Positions 1-13,654 of a stretch of 64,000 bases of DNA are shown here, in pieces. Where the stretch lies: contig NC_086258.1 of the NCBI RefSeq assembly GCF_021018805.1, positions 7,355,081-7,419,080 on the forward strand, in the 5' to 3' direction. A model generated the notes under the pieces. It was not told the DNA's origin. It saw only the letters and a program-made list of their open reading frames with translations, and did not search any database. Origin of the DNA: Prinia subflava. Taxonomy: Eukaryota; Chordata; Aves; Passeriformes; Cisticolidae. The stretch's first letter is position 1, and each line of letters begins with the position of its first letter. The position numbers were made by a program, and so were the translations under genes.

Positions 1-1269
1 GGTCAAAAGCTTTTCTACTAAACCTGGCTGCTGGAAATTTCACCCAGCAGGAATTTAAACAATGACTAGAACACTTCATCTTGTGCCACAAGAAAGGGAT
101 GTGGCAGTACAAAACTTTGGCTGGATGAAACAGAAAGAGAGAATCAGATTTTAGGAAAGGACACAGAAAATGTTCAAACTCTTTCCTTGCTTCCTAAGTT
201 TAATGCACATTTTCCTTGGCAGCTCCTCTGCTTTGTCAGCACAGGGCGCACAGAGAACAGGTCAGGCTGTGGGCAGGTGCTGCTGAGCTCTCTGGGTACC
301 TCCCAGGAGCCACTCACGCTGATGGGACAGTCAGCTGATATTATAATAATTATATATTATTTTTATTTTAAGGGATTTATCCTCCTCTCTGTGTCTACAG
401 CCTCTACTCTCCCTCAGTCACACAAAACCTAACAGAGCACATTTCCTGCCCATGCCTCTCCTCTGTCCACATCCCCAGCACTTCCACAGCTCTGTCCTAC
501 TCCCAGCAGCTTTCTGACACACTTCACTCCTCCCTCAGTCACACTGCAAAGGGCAAAAGATCTTGTCAAGCACATCAGGAGTTCCAGTGACAGCAGCTGG
601 AGCTGCTCCTTTGCAGTTACAAATTTGTGGTGGTTTTGTTTTGAAGAGTGCTAGCACTTGACTGCATCGTGCATTTAAATGTGACTTCATGACTACTGTG
701 GGCTCTTCAGTATCATAATAAATTCCATTACTGACAATGAATTCTAAGTCTCAAAGCACTTTTCATTCCTTATTCACTGGTACAGTGCTGTACAGCATTA
801 CAGCTGATCAATCTGCAGATGAGGGAAAAAACCCACAAAGCTTGGGGGAACAGCTGTAACCCAGCATGTCTGTAGCTAAGAAGGGAAAGTCTGCTAACAC
901 CAAGGTAATTTCACCAAGGAATAATCCACTGCATGGCCCATCTACACTGCAAGTAGAGGACACAAATTCAAACTGCACCAGTAGGAAGTTACTGTAGTTC
1001 TCATTAGGTTCACATTCAAGATATCCACCAACTTCACCAAGAGCCTTCTTGTCTTTAACTTATTTTAGTTTAAATAAACATTCCTAACTCACAGTGACAG
1101 TGGCTCTTAGAAACAAGATTGTCAGCAGTAACAGCATCAGCACAGAGTATTCAGCTGATATTAATAGCACCGTGGCTTAACTAAATGACATCAAAACAGG
1201 AATCAAATGCCTCGCATCTGCATGCAAGTTTACATCAAGAGTTTTATAGGCAGCACTGACAGTTCTTAC
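1..1269 (-). other. TSC1 intron (left edge of window)
   Basis: This lies downstream of the third TSC1 coding exon on the minus strand. I searched both strands by eye for the next hamartin exon and found none, so it lies outside the window. The sequence is AT-rich and without a recognisable repeat family. Confidence 0.7.
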
Positions 1270-3105
1270 CTTGAGACATTTAAGTAATGAAAGCAGGAGA
1301 GGTGCTTGAGAAAGTTTGTGTTTCCAAGATGGTTGTCGTCTTATCACATGTCCCAGCAGAGAGAGGGTGGGTAAACGAGTAGCAGCTTTGCCCATATAAT
1401 CATTAATTTTGTCCAGTAGATGCTGATAAAGGATTTTGCAGAGAGTGGTAGAAAAAGAAAGGTATTTATATTTAACTGCTCTATACTCTTTTTGACTGGT
1501 CTATATTCACAGTTCATCAATATGGAAATTTTAAGCATTTTACAAATATACAGGATCCCAAGGAAACAGAACCCTGCAATAACTTTGACACTACTGGTAA
1601 ACAAATGCAAACTATACAGATCAGAAGCAGTCACTGCACTTCAAAATGTTTATAAGTAAATAATAAAAAAAAACCTGGGCAGCAGCCAGTTTGCAGTGCC
1701 ACTTCCAATCTATTTAAAATCCTTACTTGCTCTCAAAATACCCAACTTGTTTTAGGCTAACACATCCTGCAGCAGGAGCACTGTAAAGAGACAACATTAA
1801 TCCTCCAAACCCTTTCCTTTATAGAGGTTCTTTGCTTAACTGGGTCAGTTTAAACAACTCAAGAAACAGAGACCTCTGAAGTCTTTTCTTTTAAAGCTTA
1901 AACTGCTCTTACTACAGAGATACTACATCTCTACAGCAAGGTAATTCTACACCAGAGTGGGACCCCTAGAGTTTTAACAGATGCTATTTAAAGGCTGCTT
2001 CAATAGCAGGCTAAAATCTGCCATAACAAGATTTTTTTTTTACCTTGTCATGAGGCTCTTGCAGAGTGGACAGAATATGCAGTGCCTGCTGAGAATTGGT
2101 TTCCAAGTAATAGTCCACCAGGTTGTTGACAAGCATAGGCCCACGGTCTGTCAGTTTGGGGACAGCAAGGAAAAAACCCAAAAATATTCTCAATACACTA
2201 AAAATGAAGCACTTGCTATTGCAGAACTTTTAAGCAACTATTACACAATTTCTAACATAAAGCAGTCCTTGGTGTTTAGCAGACCTTTGGGAAAATGAGA
2301 CCTCTGAACTACATTTCCTGGTTCCAAACCATTCAAGTGATTGCACTCAGCTCAAGGAAAGGAATCAGGTTTTTTAACAACCAACAATTCCTGTCTAAAC
2401 ATAAAACCTTACAGGTAGCTGAGCTGCAAGAGTGCTTTACCCAGTAAAGTGTTCAGGAGTGACTTGATGTTCTCTCCCTTCAGCAGAGAATGGAGAGCAA
2501 GTTCAGGGACAAGGACACTGGCAGTGCTTCTCATGCTCTGAAAAGGCTCTGTCAGCACAAGTCATGCCTCAACAGCAGCAATCACTTTTCACAAAGTCTG
2601 AGTCTGTTTTGTTTGGGAGTAGGGTTTTTGTTATTTATTATTATTATTAACAAAATCCCACTGGTTTCCATAATGTGGGTGACACCTAATTGTTTCTAGA
2701 TACACTTGACAAAGAAAGTTTCATCAGCTCACACTTGAGGCTCTGCCTCAGGACAAGCCAGTCATTTTGTAATAGTGTTTTAACAATTATGTAACAGACC
2801 TTCCAGGAGCCATACCATTAAGCAAAATGGACTGAAGAGAAGCCTCAATCCTTAAAGCAATTTCAAACCCAAATATCAAGACTTTCTTTCAAGCTGCATT
2901 AGCAAAGACAGTGTTTGACAGGAAAAAAACCCCACATTATTCTACCTTTATTGATGTAAAAACAAAATCCTCCCCAAAACTACACGAAAGGATACGTACC
3001 ACAAATGAGATTATCTTTGAATGCAGCTGTTATATCTTCCAGGACACCCAGAATTGGAGAATCCAGCATTGAGAGGAGCTCACCAACATTTCCTTGCTGT
3101 GCCAT
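1270..3105 (-). CDS. TSC1: TSC1 (hamartin), 5' coding exons 1-3, partial gene
   Basis: Hamartin is the scaffold of the TSC1-TSC2-TBC1D7 complex, which acts on lysosomes as a GAP toward Rheb and restrains mTORC1. Three minus-strand coding exons are readable: 3105-3000 (start codon at 3105-3103, protein begins [11 protein letters not shown]), 2147-2044 ([17 protein letters not shown]...) and 1422-1270 ([17 protein letters not shown]...[16 protein letters not shown]). Exon lengths are 106, 104 and 153 nt, splice phases agree, and they total 363 nt (codons 1-121). To my memory the human gene also has a boundary after codon 121. Donors are GTACGT, GTAAAA and GTAAGA. The start is fixed by the conserved MAQQ N-terminus. 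The rest of the gene (about 1,050 codons, including the coiled coil) lies beyond the left edge. The frame is intact and I see no break. Positions 1-1269 are the following intron. Confidence 0.94.
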
Positions 3106-6100
3106 GATGCACGTACTGACATGAATGTGGAGCTTAAAACTTCAGGAAGTTCTTCATTGGTGTCTTTCTACCAGACTAGGAGAGAAGAGACAGCAGATGA
3201 GCGAGCTTTTCCCTTTCCATATAAAATCTCTCATCTCTCCTATTTCTTTTCCACACAAGTGCCCATTTAACACTGAGAGGATTGTTAGGGTTTCCACACC
3301 TGCAATAAAAGCTGTAAGAGTTTCCAAAAAGCCAATGAGTCATGAGCAGGGTTTTCTTCGTTGTTTTCACAAAGACATTAATCTGTTTTGCAGATGACCT
3401 CAGTATCTAGACTATCAGAGAATTCTCTTCACATTTTTTCAATTTGCTCTCCAGGTCAGTAAACTGAAGCTAAAGTTTTGAATAAAATGCAAAAAGCTCC
3501 CTGGAATCCCTCCAATCCTGAGTTCTTACAGCAATTCCTCCTCAAACCACGTTTCTAGTCTTGTGTATAAGATTAAAATGTGGAGAAAACAGACACCTCC
3601 AGATCCTTCTCCACTCCTGTGACCAGGTCAGGAATTCACTGCCCTGGGCTCTGCATTGTTGCACCCGGAGAGATTTGGGCTTTAAGACTTTGCACCGTGG
3701 CCAGGCTGCAGCTGTTGGGAAACTCAAGCAGGGCTGCTGCAGCTGCTGCTCCTGGGCAGCCTGAGCACACCACACACAGCCAGAGCAGCACAACACACCT
3801 CGCTTTCACTCCTGGGATCTGTGATCACAAACTCTGCAGTGCAAAAACCGCACGAAGGATTAAATGCAACAGTGTGCAGGTAACAACTGGTCAGCTGCAC
3901 AGTGCAAATCTCAGCCATGTCAGGCTTTTAAAATGGCTTCTTCCCAGGTACCAGCACCAGAGGGACTCAGGTGTCACACTGACCTACCTCCCACAAAATA
4001 AATCAATTTTTATTTCATCCAGGAGGATCCTATACCAAACCTTTCCCAGAGGAAGAACAAATCTGGCTTTAGATCACATCTAATATTATTATCAGCAAGG
4101 GTTTCTTCTTCCCTCCCACTCCAAGCTAGAATACATTTTTCACTTCCCCCATGGAAGGCAAGACTGACACATACCAAGTTTACATATAAAATTCTTTTTC
4201 TACTGTTTTTCTACTGCAGTTGTGTTTACAGCACCTGTTCTGTGGATGAGCTGAGCTTCTGTCTGCAATGCTGTCAGCCACACACCGTTCATGATCACTA
4301 ATAAAGGAAAACCAGAAAGAAGAGGTTAAGAAAAGGCACAATTTATTTCTTCCTTATCACACCAGGTATATGTTGAGAACATCACTAAGTTTTTTACATA
4401 GAACAGAAGAGTTGTGCACCCCCTGCATGAGAACAGACAGCCCTCAGTCTGAAAAACACCAAAAGTTGCTGCAGTTGCCCTTTCCAGAACTGTCCACAGG
4501 TTAAGCTGTGCAATTACTCAAACTAGATGGTTTTCACAAGATCATGGGTTTGTACTGTGACCCTTCAAAGCTGCTACACTTTCATTTATGGCAGGTAGAA
4601 TCTTACACACAAAGATATATTCTCTATTCTGAACATACAGTAATTAATTTAAGCCTTTAAATTCTATTCAAAACATTTTTAGGCATTAGCCAAGGAGCAC
4701 AGATCACTGCTCTGTTTTAAATGATAATGCTGTAATTACCTATATACATATTACTTTCTTGAATATTTATGTTTAACAAAGCCACTGGACAGCAGGAGTT
4801 AACGTGTCCACCAGTAAACTTTGTCATTTGCAACATATCACTCTGCAGTTGCAGAACTGCCCAAGGTCACTTTTCTTAGTGCCACCAGACATCAGCTTAC
4901 TTAACCTGGCACTGATTGCAAATTCAAAGGTGATAATATGGCACCACACTCCCAACTGGCATTTCAGTAGCAACAAACTGGCTGGAGCATTCCAGTAATC
5001 ACCACCACAGAACATAAAACCCCTCACCCTCAGCTTTCAATGATTATAACTGAACAGTCCAAATGAAACTTCAGGTCAGGTACAAGCAGCCAGCAGAGTC
5101 TGATCAGTGAAGTGTTTAAATTTAAATGTTATTTCCTTCTTAGTCTAATGCTGGCAAAAAGCTAAACCTGCAAACTTAAAACTGGCTGGTAGTGTGAGCA
5201 ATACTGGGATAATAATAGAAGAGAGACTTGGGGTGAGGGAAGTTGCTTTTTACTGAAAGCAGAACGGATCATTGCTTTTCATGAAATCAGAGCTGGCATT
5301 TGTTGTGGTTTAGGATTTTGGTTTGGGCTTTTTGTTGGTTTTTTTTTCCCCTACATTGTGCAGACTCCCAAGCTTCAGCTCCTTCCTCAAAGCACTTGCT
5401 GTTTAGGAGACAAACAATGCTCAGAGAGTGACACCATCCTTTCAAAAGGTTTAAAGCCACACATCCATGCAACCTAAGAAGTCAGCCTTCCACTCTGTTA
5501 GTCCTTCTGAGGAATTAACTGCTTCTTCTGTTTCTGGTAATTATTATAATATTTTGAATTGACTCAATGACTGCATTTGCAACATTGTATGGGGAAGCAG
5601 CTCACTCCAAGGAATCTATTCCTCCTTTTCTGAGAACACATCTTTCCAACGGGCCTTGCTGTCCCTCCATTTCTATCGGGACACAGTCTCAGCTATGGTT
5701 AAGCAACAGATTCACCAGCTTCCTAAGCAACATGAATTTGTTGTTTAAAGTCTTGCTAACAAAAGAGATGCACGGCCACACCCCCAGAGCAACTGCAAGC
5801 AAAACCTGTTTTGAGAATTAAAGCAGCAGAAACATGAGTCTGTCTTTTTTCACCCTGTAAAAACCTTGTCAACTCTCTTCTCTTTGATTCCCATACCAGT
5901 GGAAAGAGTATTTTTTTTTTCTTATTTTCCTTAAGCAATACCATTATATTAGACCAGATCTTTGTCACACCAGTAAAAACCTCAACAGTTTCACTGGGTT
6001 TGATACTGCCAGAGAAAAATTTACAGCCTTGTGAAATCATAAAAGACACTTTTGGAGATAGTATGGATGGGTTCTGGAAATCAGGCTCAACAATACCTCT

Positions 6101-6195
6101 GCAGACAGATGGGGAAAACCCGGGTTTAAATGTTGAGAAGGTAAGAGGATTTCAAACTTTGTGCCATTGTGCTGGCACGCACAAACTCTGCCATC

Positions 6196-6238
6196 AGATA
6201 AGGGCGAGGCTGATAAGGCGAGCTCAGCTGCGATAAGG
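6196..6238 (+). promoter_or_regulatory. Triple GATA-factor motif cluster (candidate enhancer)
   Basis: Three same-orientation GATAAGG motifs occur within about 43 bp: AGATAAGG at 6196, TGATAAGG at 6211 and CGATAAGG at 6231. They sit in the TSC1 5' intron, about 14.6 kb upstream of the GFI1B start codon. GATAAGG is a strong GATA1/2 site, and GFI1B is a known GATA1 target in red cells and megakaryocytes. Enhancer function and target gene are inference. Confidence 0.4.
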
Positions 6239-9200
6239 ACACACACATACACACGTAGGTAACGGATCATTTCCCAAGCTCCCTGACTAAAACAGATGGC
6301 TGCAGTGACCTTGTGCCATTAAATCCAGCATCGTTTATTTAAACTTGTCAATCGTGCACTGGAGTACTTTAAAGTGCAGCAGTCTCCACTCCAAAAGTAG
6401 TCAAAATATTAATAAAAGTATTTCAAAGCACATCTAAAAATGGGGCAATGTTACACACAGGTAACTCAGGAGGTGGAAGTTTATCTGAAGTTACACCAAA
6501 CCAGTCAATGTTGTCACCCCACTGCACACAAATGGCTGCAACTTTAAAAAAGCAAATCACAGCGTTCTCAAGGTAAAGTCATTTATCATTTTCAACTCTA
6601 AGTAAGACTGAGATGCTCCAAATCTGTGCCCAACACAATTAACAAGCCAGGAAATTCCACTTCTTTCAGGCAAAGGCAGTTGAATAAGTAGTTTACAGTC
6701 AACAGGCTTTTAGTCAGCAAACGCTGTGTTCTGCCATGAAGTTCAGCTCCCTGGTGTCAGTGTGATTTATCACAGCCCCACCAGGAATTTGCGATGTGAT
6801 TTTCAAATCCTGTAGATAAGCACAGGGCAGGTTAAGGGGCTGCCATCACCTTGTGAAACAGCGGGATCAGCCCCTGCCTGTGCGGGTATTTTGTATCTGG
6901 AATTGATACTGGTGCGGTGAACAGGACATCCCTGACACCTTTACAGTATCACATCGCCAGCAGCGCTTTCTGCTCAGATACACAGTTACAGGATGAGCCT
7001 CTCTAATACTTCCATCTCCAGATATTGCAGTCATTCCCTCATCAGAGGAATTTCCACATCCCTGCAGCCATTCTTGCAATAATAGGATTAAACCAAGTAA
7101 GTTTTCCATGTGATTTGAGTCACTGACTCTTCACTAACTTTTAAAATACTTGGTTAGCAAAGAGTAGAAAAAAGTCTGTTTAAATACCTTTAAAATGTAA
7201 TATTTTAATCTCACTGGAAAACATCACACCAACAGCACTTCTTCTATTCAAGAGCTTTCTTTAAGATTTACTTAGTAAAAAGTATTTACCAATACAGCTT
7301 TGGAGCCATGTTACAGGAGGAAAAGGAGAAACCAACAAGCCAAGAATCAAGTCTAAATTTTTTTTCAGTTGTTAATTTAACAACACAAAACTGTTTAAGC
7401 TAGAAACTCAAGACAAAGGGAGAGCAGAAATAGACTATAGAAATATTAACTGGAAAAGGCTAAACAGATAAAGATACAGCAGAGAATTCCCAAAGATTAT
7501 GACTTCTCTAAGTATTTCTGTCAAGAGAAGATGTTCTTCTGTTCAGTGTATTTTTATCCCAAGCCAAATGAAAAAGCAGCTGGTAGTGCCAGTTATGCTG
7601 CTCGCAGGGGTGGGGAGGAGGGGGACACACCACAAACACACAACACCCAAATTCAGACACCAGGAGCACCTAGGAGGGGATCAACAGCAGCATTTTATCT
7701 CTGCTCATTAAGCAGCAGATAAATTTAGGGTGTGCCAGTAAATGGTTATTACCCCCTCTGCCCCAAGAGGAAAGGGGATTTCAACACCACAGAATGTCCA
7801 GATTTACACTTTTCCATCTGATTTCTATTGCAGGTGAGGTCAGGTCACATCCCCAGGTATTGCTTTGGCAAAGGCCATGAACGAGGACAGGATTTTACAG
7901 CAATTGTGTTCAAAGAAAAAATCAGATTGACAACACAGCAGCCCTTTTCATTCGCATCTTTGAAATGTTGGTCATGAAAGGATTAAGCCTCACCCCCTCC
8001 CATTCAGCACACAAAACTGAAGCCCATTTAATGCTTCCTAACCATGCCCAATCTTACATTTCCCTCACAGTTAAACTGAACATTGCCATTATACGAGTGA
8101 CATAAGCAGTGAATGAAAAGTTCCAGCAGGGAGAAAAATCACTGGTGGCATAGGAAAGCAAGCAGCTGCTAATTCCCTTTTTCACCACCCAGAAATAATA
8201 ACTCTAAACACTCTAAACCTCATTTCAAACTGATCACTACAACTGGTAATACAATCAATTTAACTTATTTATTCATCTTTAAAGAATGAAGGTGTCTGGC
8301 TTCTTCTAATAGTAAATATTTTCCTGGTTATATTAAGAGCTGATACAAGATTCCATTACTAAACTAGATCATTATTTATAGTTATAACTTGATATTATAC
8401 ACATTCTCCTGTACTTTGTTACAGGTGCTTAACTGACATGGGAACAGGAATATCACAAAAAAGCCCAGCAAGCCCAAACAAAGAGAGAAAATCATATTCA
8501 GAGATATTTAAAATTCTTTGGTCTCTATGCTGTGCTAATACATTATTGCTAATTGCTACTCATCACATTTCTGTCAGAGGGAAAATTATTTAAAAACAAT
8601 CCATGTCATAAAAAGCCCAAACATGGAAGGGCTGTCATTACACCCTCTGGCAGAAGCCAGGATAACCAGCCAGCTACTAAAGGGAGTCAGGGAATTATTG
8701 CAATTCCTTACACACAACTGCATATATTAATAGCAAATAAATAAATAAGAACAAGCCCTGGCTTTCTAGAACAATTTAATTAACACTACAACATGGAAAG
8801 TCAGTCCAATCATGGAATCTTTTTAACTACAAACAGGTGATCAGAGAGCTCTAAACTCGGCACTAACACAAGGAGTGAGACTCCTAAATCTCTGCAGCAT
8901 TTTTTTTTTTTGCCCCCAAGAGGAACCTTTTAAAATATTCACAGAGTTAGGCAGCAATTCAGAAAACCTTGAAACCACTGCAACCTATCTAATGTCCTCA
9001 TCAAGGCATTTTAACTGCTCCAAGAATTAAACCCAGCATTACACAGAACACAAACGATGTATAACTGTAAAGTAAAAACAAAACATGAATAATGCCCAGG
9101 AAAGTGACAGCAATTCACCACTGCAACAACTTTGCTCTGGATCTTAATGTGCTACTCAAGGAAATGCTTATGCTAAGAAAGGAACCATCATTACTTGTCC

Positions 9201-9365
9201 TCATTACGTTGATTAAACTACAAGAACATATAACACCAGACATTAAGCTGTGACATTCTTTCTTAAATACACACCTGTCTGCAACTTGCCACAAAATCTG
9301 ATGCTGTCCCCTGCTTCCACCACAGCAAAGTGCTTCGATTATTTTGTTTGTTTATTACTGAAGAA

Positions 9366-9570
9366 TCCCAGAGTGGTTTGGGTTGGAAAGGACCTTAAAG
9401 ACCATCAAGTTCCACTCCCTGTTCCACAAGGACACCTTCCACTATCCTAAACTGCTCCAAGTCCTGTCCAACCTGGCCTTGGGCACTTCCAGGGATGGAG
9501 CAGCCACAGCTCCTCTGGGCAGCCTGTGCCAGGGCCTGCCCACCTCACAGGGAAGGATTTCTTCCTAACA
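9366..9570 (-). mobile_element. CR1-like LINE fragment (3' end, antisense to + strand)
   Basis: The block reads as the reverse complement of a CR1 3' end: an opening like GGTTTGGGTTGGAAAGGACC, then CACTTCCAGGGATGGAGCAGCC, then a block ending TTTCTTCCTAA. It is 5'-truncated, as is usual for CR1, and has no coding capacity. It lies inside the TSC1 5' intron. Confidence 0.85.
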
Positions 9571-10929
9571 AATGAAAAAGTATCTTTTCCAAATATCTAT
9601 TTGTGTGTGTTTGCACCATGCATGTGTTACACAGAGGCTGAATCAATCCCCAGCTCCTGTCAGGGCTGACAAGAAGGTGCCTGGCAGTTGGAAGAATTTC
9701 AGGAATCAGGACAAGTCAACATCCCAGCAGCCCAGCTGCAAATAGAGCCAGCATTCATTTTAAACTACAAATAGTTACTGAAGACAAATATTTGTCCAAA
9801 CACCCAAACATCTGCAGTTGGCCAGCATATGTCACATGGGAATCCATTAATAATGAGACTTTTTAAGTCACTATAAAGGTAACAAAGAGTTAAGGTGTGA
9901 GGATTAAACACAGCCAGAGATAAAAATCATTTTAATTAAAGCTTATCTCATGACACATTAGATATTCTGACTACATTTACAGCGGTGTAAGTCCATGCAA
10001 TTCCCCACAAATGTAATCTTGGGTGAACCGGGCTGCTAAAAACACCGGAACAAATGAACAAACAAAAACAAAGCAAAAAGGGTTTTCACTGAGTAAAGGA
10101 CTTTAAGTGTCTCATTTTATTGTAAACTTCAGTGTGGTGTAGCTATTTCTGATAATAAAAACACCTGATTGCTGCTCAGCAGACAGATGGATTCCCAAGG
10201 TTCACACTGATTATTAAAACTTCCAGAGTTTTCAAAGATTTACTTTCTAGTTCACACAATTAAACTGAAGAGGAATTTCTTTCACCTAATGAGATCACCT
10301 CAGTAGTGCTTCGATTCCGATGGATTTCCAACAACTACCCCCAGGATTTAATATCAGGAAACTGCAGGATCAGACCACACAGAGAATGAAAACCTGGATT
10401 AGCACCCACTGGAAGGTTCTCTGGAAGCAGCAGTTCTGGAAAGAGTTCTGCACACAAAACCTGATCCCGGTTTCTGGGTCATTTCCAGGGGTTTTGAATC
10501 ATGCATTCCTTTAAGGCACGTTCGTCCTTTCACTCATTGCCTTGTAAAAGATTCATTAGAAAAACCCCAACCCTGAGCAGCAAGGAGAGGAGCTCTGCCC
10601 AAACTGATAAAACAATGACAGAGGCTGCATCCATAGCAAACAAAGGCTGAAAACTTCAGAGCTGCAGCCTTCCAAGTTCTTTGTGATAACAGGAAGCAAA
10701 ATGTTTTATTGTAGAAGTAAACAACATCCTGACTTCACATTACCTACCCAGGAGCAAGGAAATGAGAAAAGCCTTCCTCACCGAGGGGACAGACTTTAAC
10801 AACTGCTTTATTAAATACCCAACCCCGGACAAGGAAACCTCCTCAGCAAGTAACCAAGGCAGGGGAAACCTGGAAATCGCTACTCAGCCTTTGCAATGGG
10901 GATGCTGAGCCTTTTTCGATAAAAAGCGC

Positions 10930-11700
10930 AGAATTAAAAGGGCGCTGTGGCTGGTGGGGGATCCCTGCTGAGGGGGGCAAAGCCCCGAGCCCCCCGGGCA
11001 GCGACCCGGAGCAAGTTTGTCTGGAAGGAAGGAAAGGGGACAGAGGGAGGCAGGAAAGGGGACGGAGGGGGAACAACACCCCCCCCACCTTCCCCATCCC
11101 CCCGACCCCTTCCCTTTCTCCTGCCGCCTCCTCCCCCAGCCCTTTCTCCCTGCTTCCCCGCTCGTCTCTCTGCTCTGCCTCCTCCTCTCCGTCCCCGCGG
11201 CCGTCCCCGGGGTCGCCGCGGCGGTGGCGGCGGGGGGCGGCCCGGCGCACTCACCTCTCCCTCTCCTCCCCTCAGCTGTTTACCACTCCGGGCTCCTCCG
11301 GCCCACAGGGCGCCGCCATCTTGGCCCTGCCTCCCCCTCCCATCACAGCTCTTCGCCCCTCGGATCCCTCCGCCTCACAACCTAGTTCCGCCTCACCGCC
11401 TCTCTCTCCGCTGGCTGCCCGCCTTCTCTCCCGGTCCCTCCCCGCTCCGCTCGCCTCTCCCGCCTCACGGGACGTTCCCGCCGCGGGGGATGAGCGGGGG
11501 GCGAGCCCGCGGCGGCCGCGCCCCCGCGGAGTCCCGCGGCGGAGGGATCTCGGCGGGGGCAGCGCTGCGGCGGGCGGAGGTCGCGTGATGCGGGGGGCGG
11601 GGCCGCGCGCGGGCGGTAAACAAGGCCCGGCCCTGAGGGGACGCGGCTGAGGGAAGGGTTCAGCGCTCTCGGTTCCTTCGGTTCTCTACGATCGGACCTG
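10930..11700 (-). promoter_or_regulatory. CpG-island promoter and first non-coding exon of TSC1
   Basis: A sharply GC- and CpG-rich block stands in AT-rich surroundings. On the minus strand a consensus donor (GAGAG then GTGAGTGCG) ends an exon at 11255. A YY1-type motif (CAAGATGGCGGC on the minus strand, near 11311-11324) lies about 60 nt upstream of that donor, as in many housekeeping promoters where YY1 sits just downstream of the start site. This fits a TATA-less TSC1 promoter. Divergent transcription to the right is possible but I see no gene there. Open frames across the island are compositional. Confidence 0.75.
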
Positions 11701-12120
11701 GGAGTCCTGTGCAAACCGCGGCGATGTGCCGAAAAGGAATAAAAAAGCGTCTCGGAATTACCGCTGTGTGCGGAGCGGTGCTGGCGGGACGCGGCTCTGG
11801 TGGCTCCCGGACGGAGCCCCCGGGCACGCGCCCCAAATCTCATTGGTTTTAATTGATGAGCGTGCAAAGCTCGTTTCCTTCTCCTGTTTTTGGATCCCTG
11901 AGGACTTGTTCGTCCAAACCGTGCGCAAGGACCCTGTGTTTGGTTTTGTTTTCTTTCTCCCCACCCCCCCCGCTAGAATGCAGCAACCGCACGACACAAA
12001 CATCCCATCCTCGCAATAAAGGTTAATCTTTCCCTGTGGAAAATGCAGGGTAGGAGGGGAAAAAAGGAAATTACCGCGGGGAAGGATCCCCAGCCTTCGG
12101 TTTTGTGTGTCACGTGCAAC

Positions 12121-12203
12121 AGGTTTAAAACTCAAAATTACGTGTTTAGAACTCAACATTACGGGTTTAAAACCCAACATTACGGGTTTAAAACCCAACA
12201 TTT
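12121..12203. repeat. Four-copy 21-bp tandem repeat with palindromic core
   Basis: Four head-to-tail units start at 12121, 12143, 12164 and 12185. The last two are built on GGTTTAAAACCC, a perfect 12-bp palindrome, followed by AACATTACG. The first two units are diverged. The repeat lies about 0.5 kb beyond the CpG island. No family was recognised. Confidence 0.85.
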
Positions 12204-13591
12204 CAGTCCCCATGCTCCGTGTTTCTCCTCCCAGAAGGAGCTGCTCCCAAAGGGACACGCCGAGGGTGCTCGATGTGACCCTGGAATCTGCACGAATCAT
12301 CCGCAGATCCCAGCAGGAATCACAGGCGTTAAATTTGCAAGGTGGAAATGAGGTCCAAGGGAAGAAAAATCAGATTAGAGCCCCATCTGAGAGGGATGGG
12401 TTGATTTTTAACTCCAGTGGCAGTTTCTGTGTTTCCCTGCAGGACTGAGATAGTTCCCTCCCGCTGCACCTGCAATGGGTCATCCTGCCTCATGATGAGA
12501 TAAGAGTTGCTTGGAGCCAGCATATTTTTAATCTAGCCCTGCCTTGTGCCTGGCAATTAATATTTATTATGGTCTGGGCAGAGTGATGGTATTTTTTTTT
12601 TTCTTGATGTGCTGAAGACGTGTTTGTTTAATGTGCCACAGAAAGGAGTGGAAATTAAGATGAGCTTCAGAGAAGAGCTGGAAGCAATTAGTTGTGTTAT
12701 TTTACTGGGACTTAATTGCCGTAACAGTCAAATTGACAAAGAAAACATGGATGCTATAGCAGGGCTTTGCTGCTGGATTTGAAAGGAGAAACAACTGCAC
12801 TAAAAGGGACATGTTGTAATTAACCTGTTTATTATTACTGAGCTGTACATTTAAAAATCTATTTACTTAGGATGCATTGGAGCATGTGACACGTAGTAAG
12901 CACTCACAGCAGCACACAAAATTAAACTGCCCTTGTGTGCAAGCAGGGTTCTTCACATCCCCTGTGGTCTGTGTGGGTCAGGGCCAGGACAAGCCTCTGG
13001 GAGCCCAGATAAGCCCTCTGTGGCTCTCCCTTCTCTGCTGAGCCTGAATAAGAGAGAACGGGGAAAATGATATCAACAGGAAGAACATAAAATAAGAATG
13101 ACCACACGGGGTCAGCTCAAAGGTTCTTCCAGCCCCAAATGCACCTCCAGCTCTCTGGGTTCCTAATTCAGCTTGTGTGAATCACCTTTTGATGGTGCTT
13201 TCAGTGGAGAGATGAACATAAGCCACAGACAGAAATCCAGGGGAGAGTAGAACACAACAAGCCAAGCTGACTGCAGTCCCATCCTGCAGCTTTTTGCTCC
13301 ACAGGAATCCCTGAAATAAAATAAAGTGAGGACAAGTGGGTGAGAGCTGGAGAAACCCCAGCAGTGTCCCCATGTCCCTTCAGCCTTTGCGGTGGGGTGA
13401 CATTGGTCCTGAATGAGAGTTTCTGTGCCCTTAGCTCAGGGATCAGTCTGTCTTCACTAACATCTGGGCCTTGTGGCCACCTGGGGAGGCAGAAGAGCTG
13501 ATCCAGCTGTTGCTGACACTGGAGATGGAGTCATCCTCCTTTTCCACATTGGAACACCTCTGGAATCAGCTGGCTGGGGAGGTTCTACTGA

Positions 13592-13654
13592 ACATGGAAT
13601 CTTAGAGTGGCCTGGAAAGGACCTTCAAGGTCTTGACACAACTACTTTTCCAGG

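Larger units (their letters stand above)
3106..11254 (-). other. TSC1 5'UTR/intron region between promoter and start-codon exon
   Basis: The start-codon exon carries a little 5'UTR (an acceptor-like CAG lies about 11 nt upstream of the ATG). The first non-coding exon appears to end at the donor at 11254/11255. The 8 kb between is AT-rich intron. It holds a CR1 fragment at about 9366-9570 and a triple GATA motif at 6196-6238. No protein-coding exon was recognised. A second untranslated TSC1 exon could be hidden here, but I cannot place it. Confidence 0.65.

Noticed and set aside
10843..11867. Overlapping Pro/Arg/Gly-rich open frames in the CpG island
   Set aside because: High GC content removes stop codons. 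The region is better explained as the TSC1 promoter and non-coding exon.
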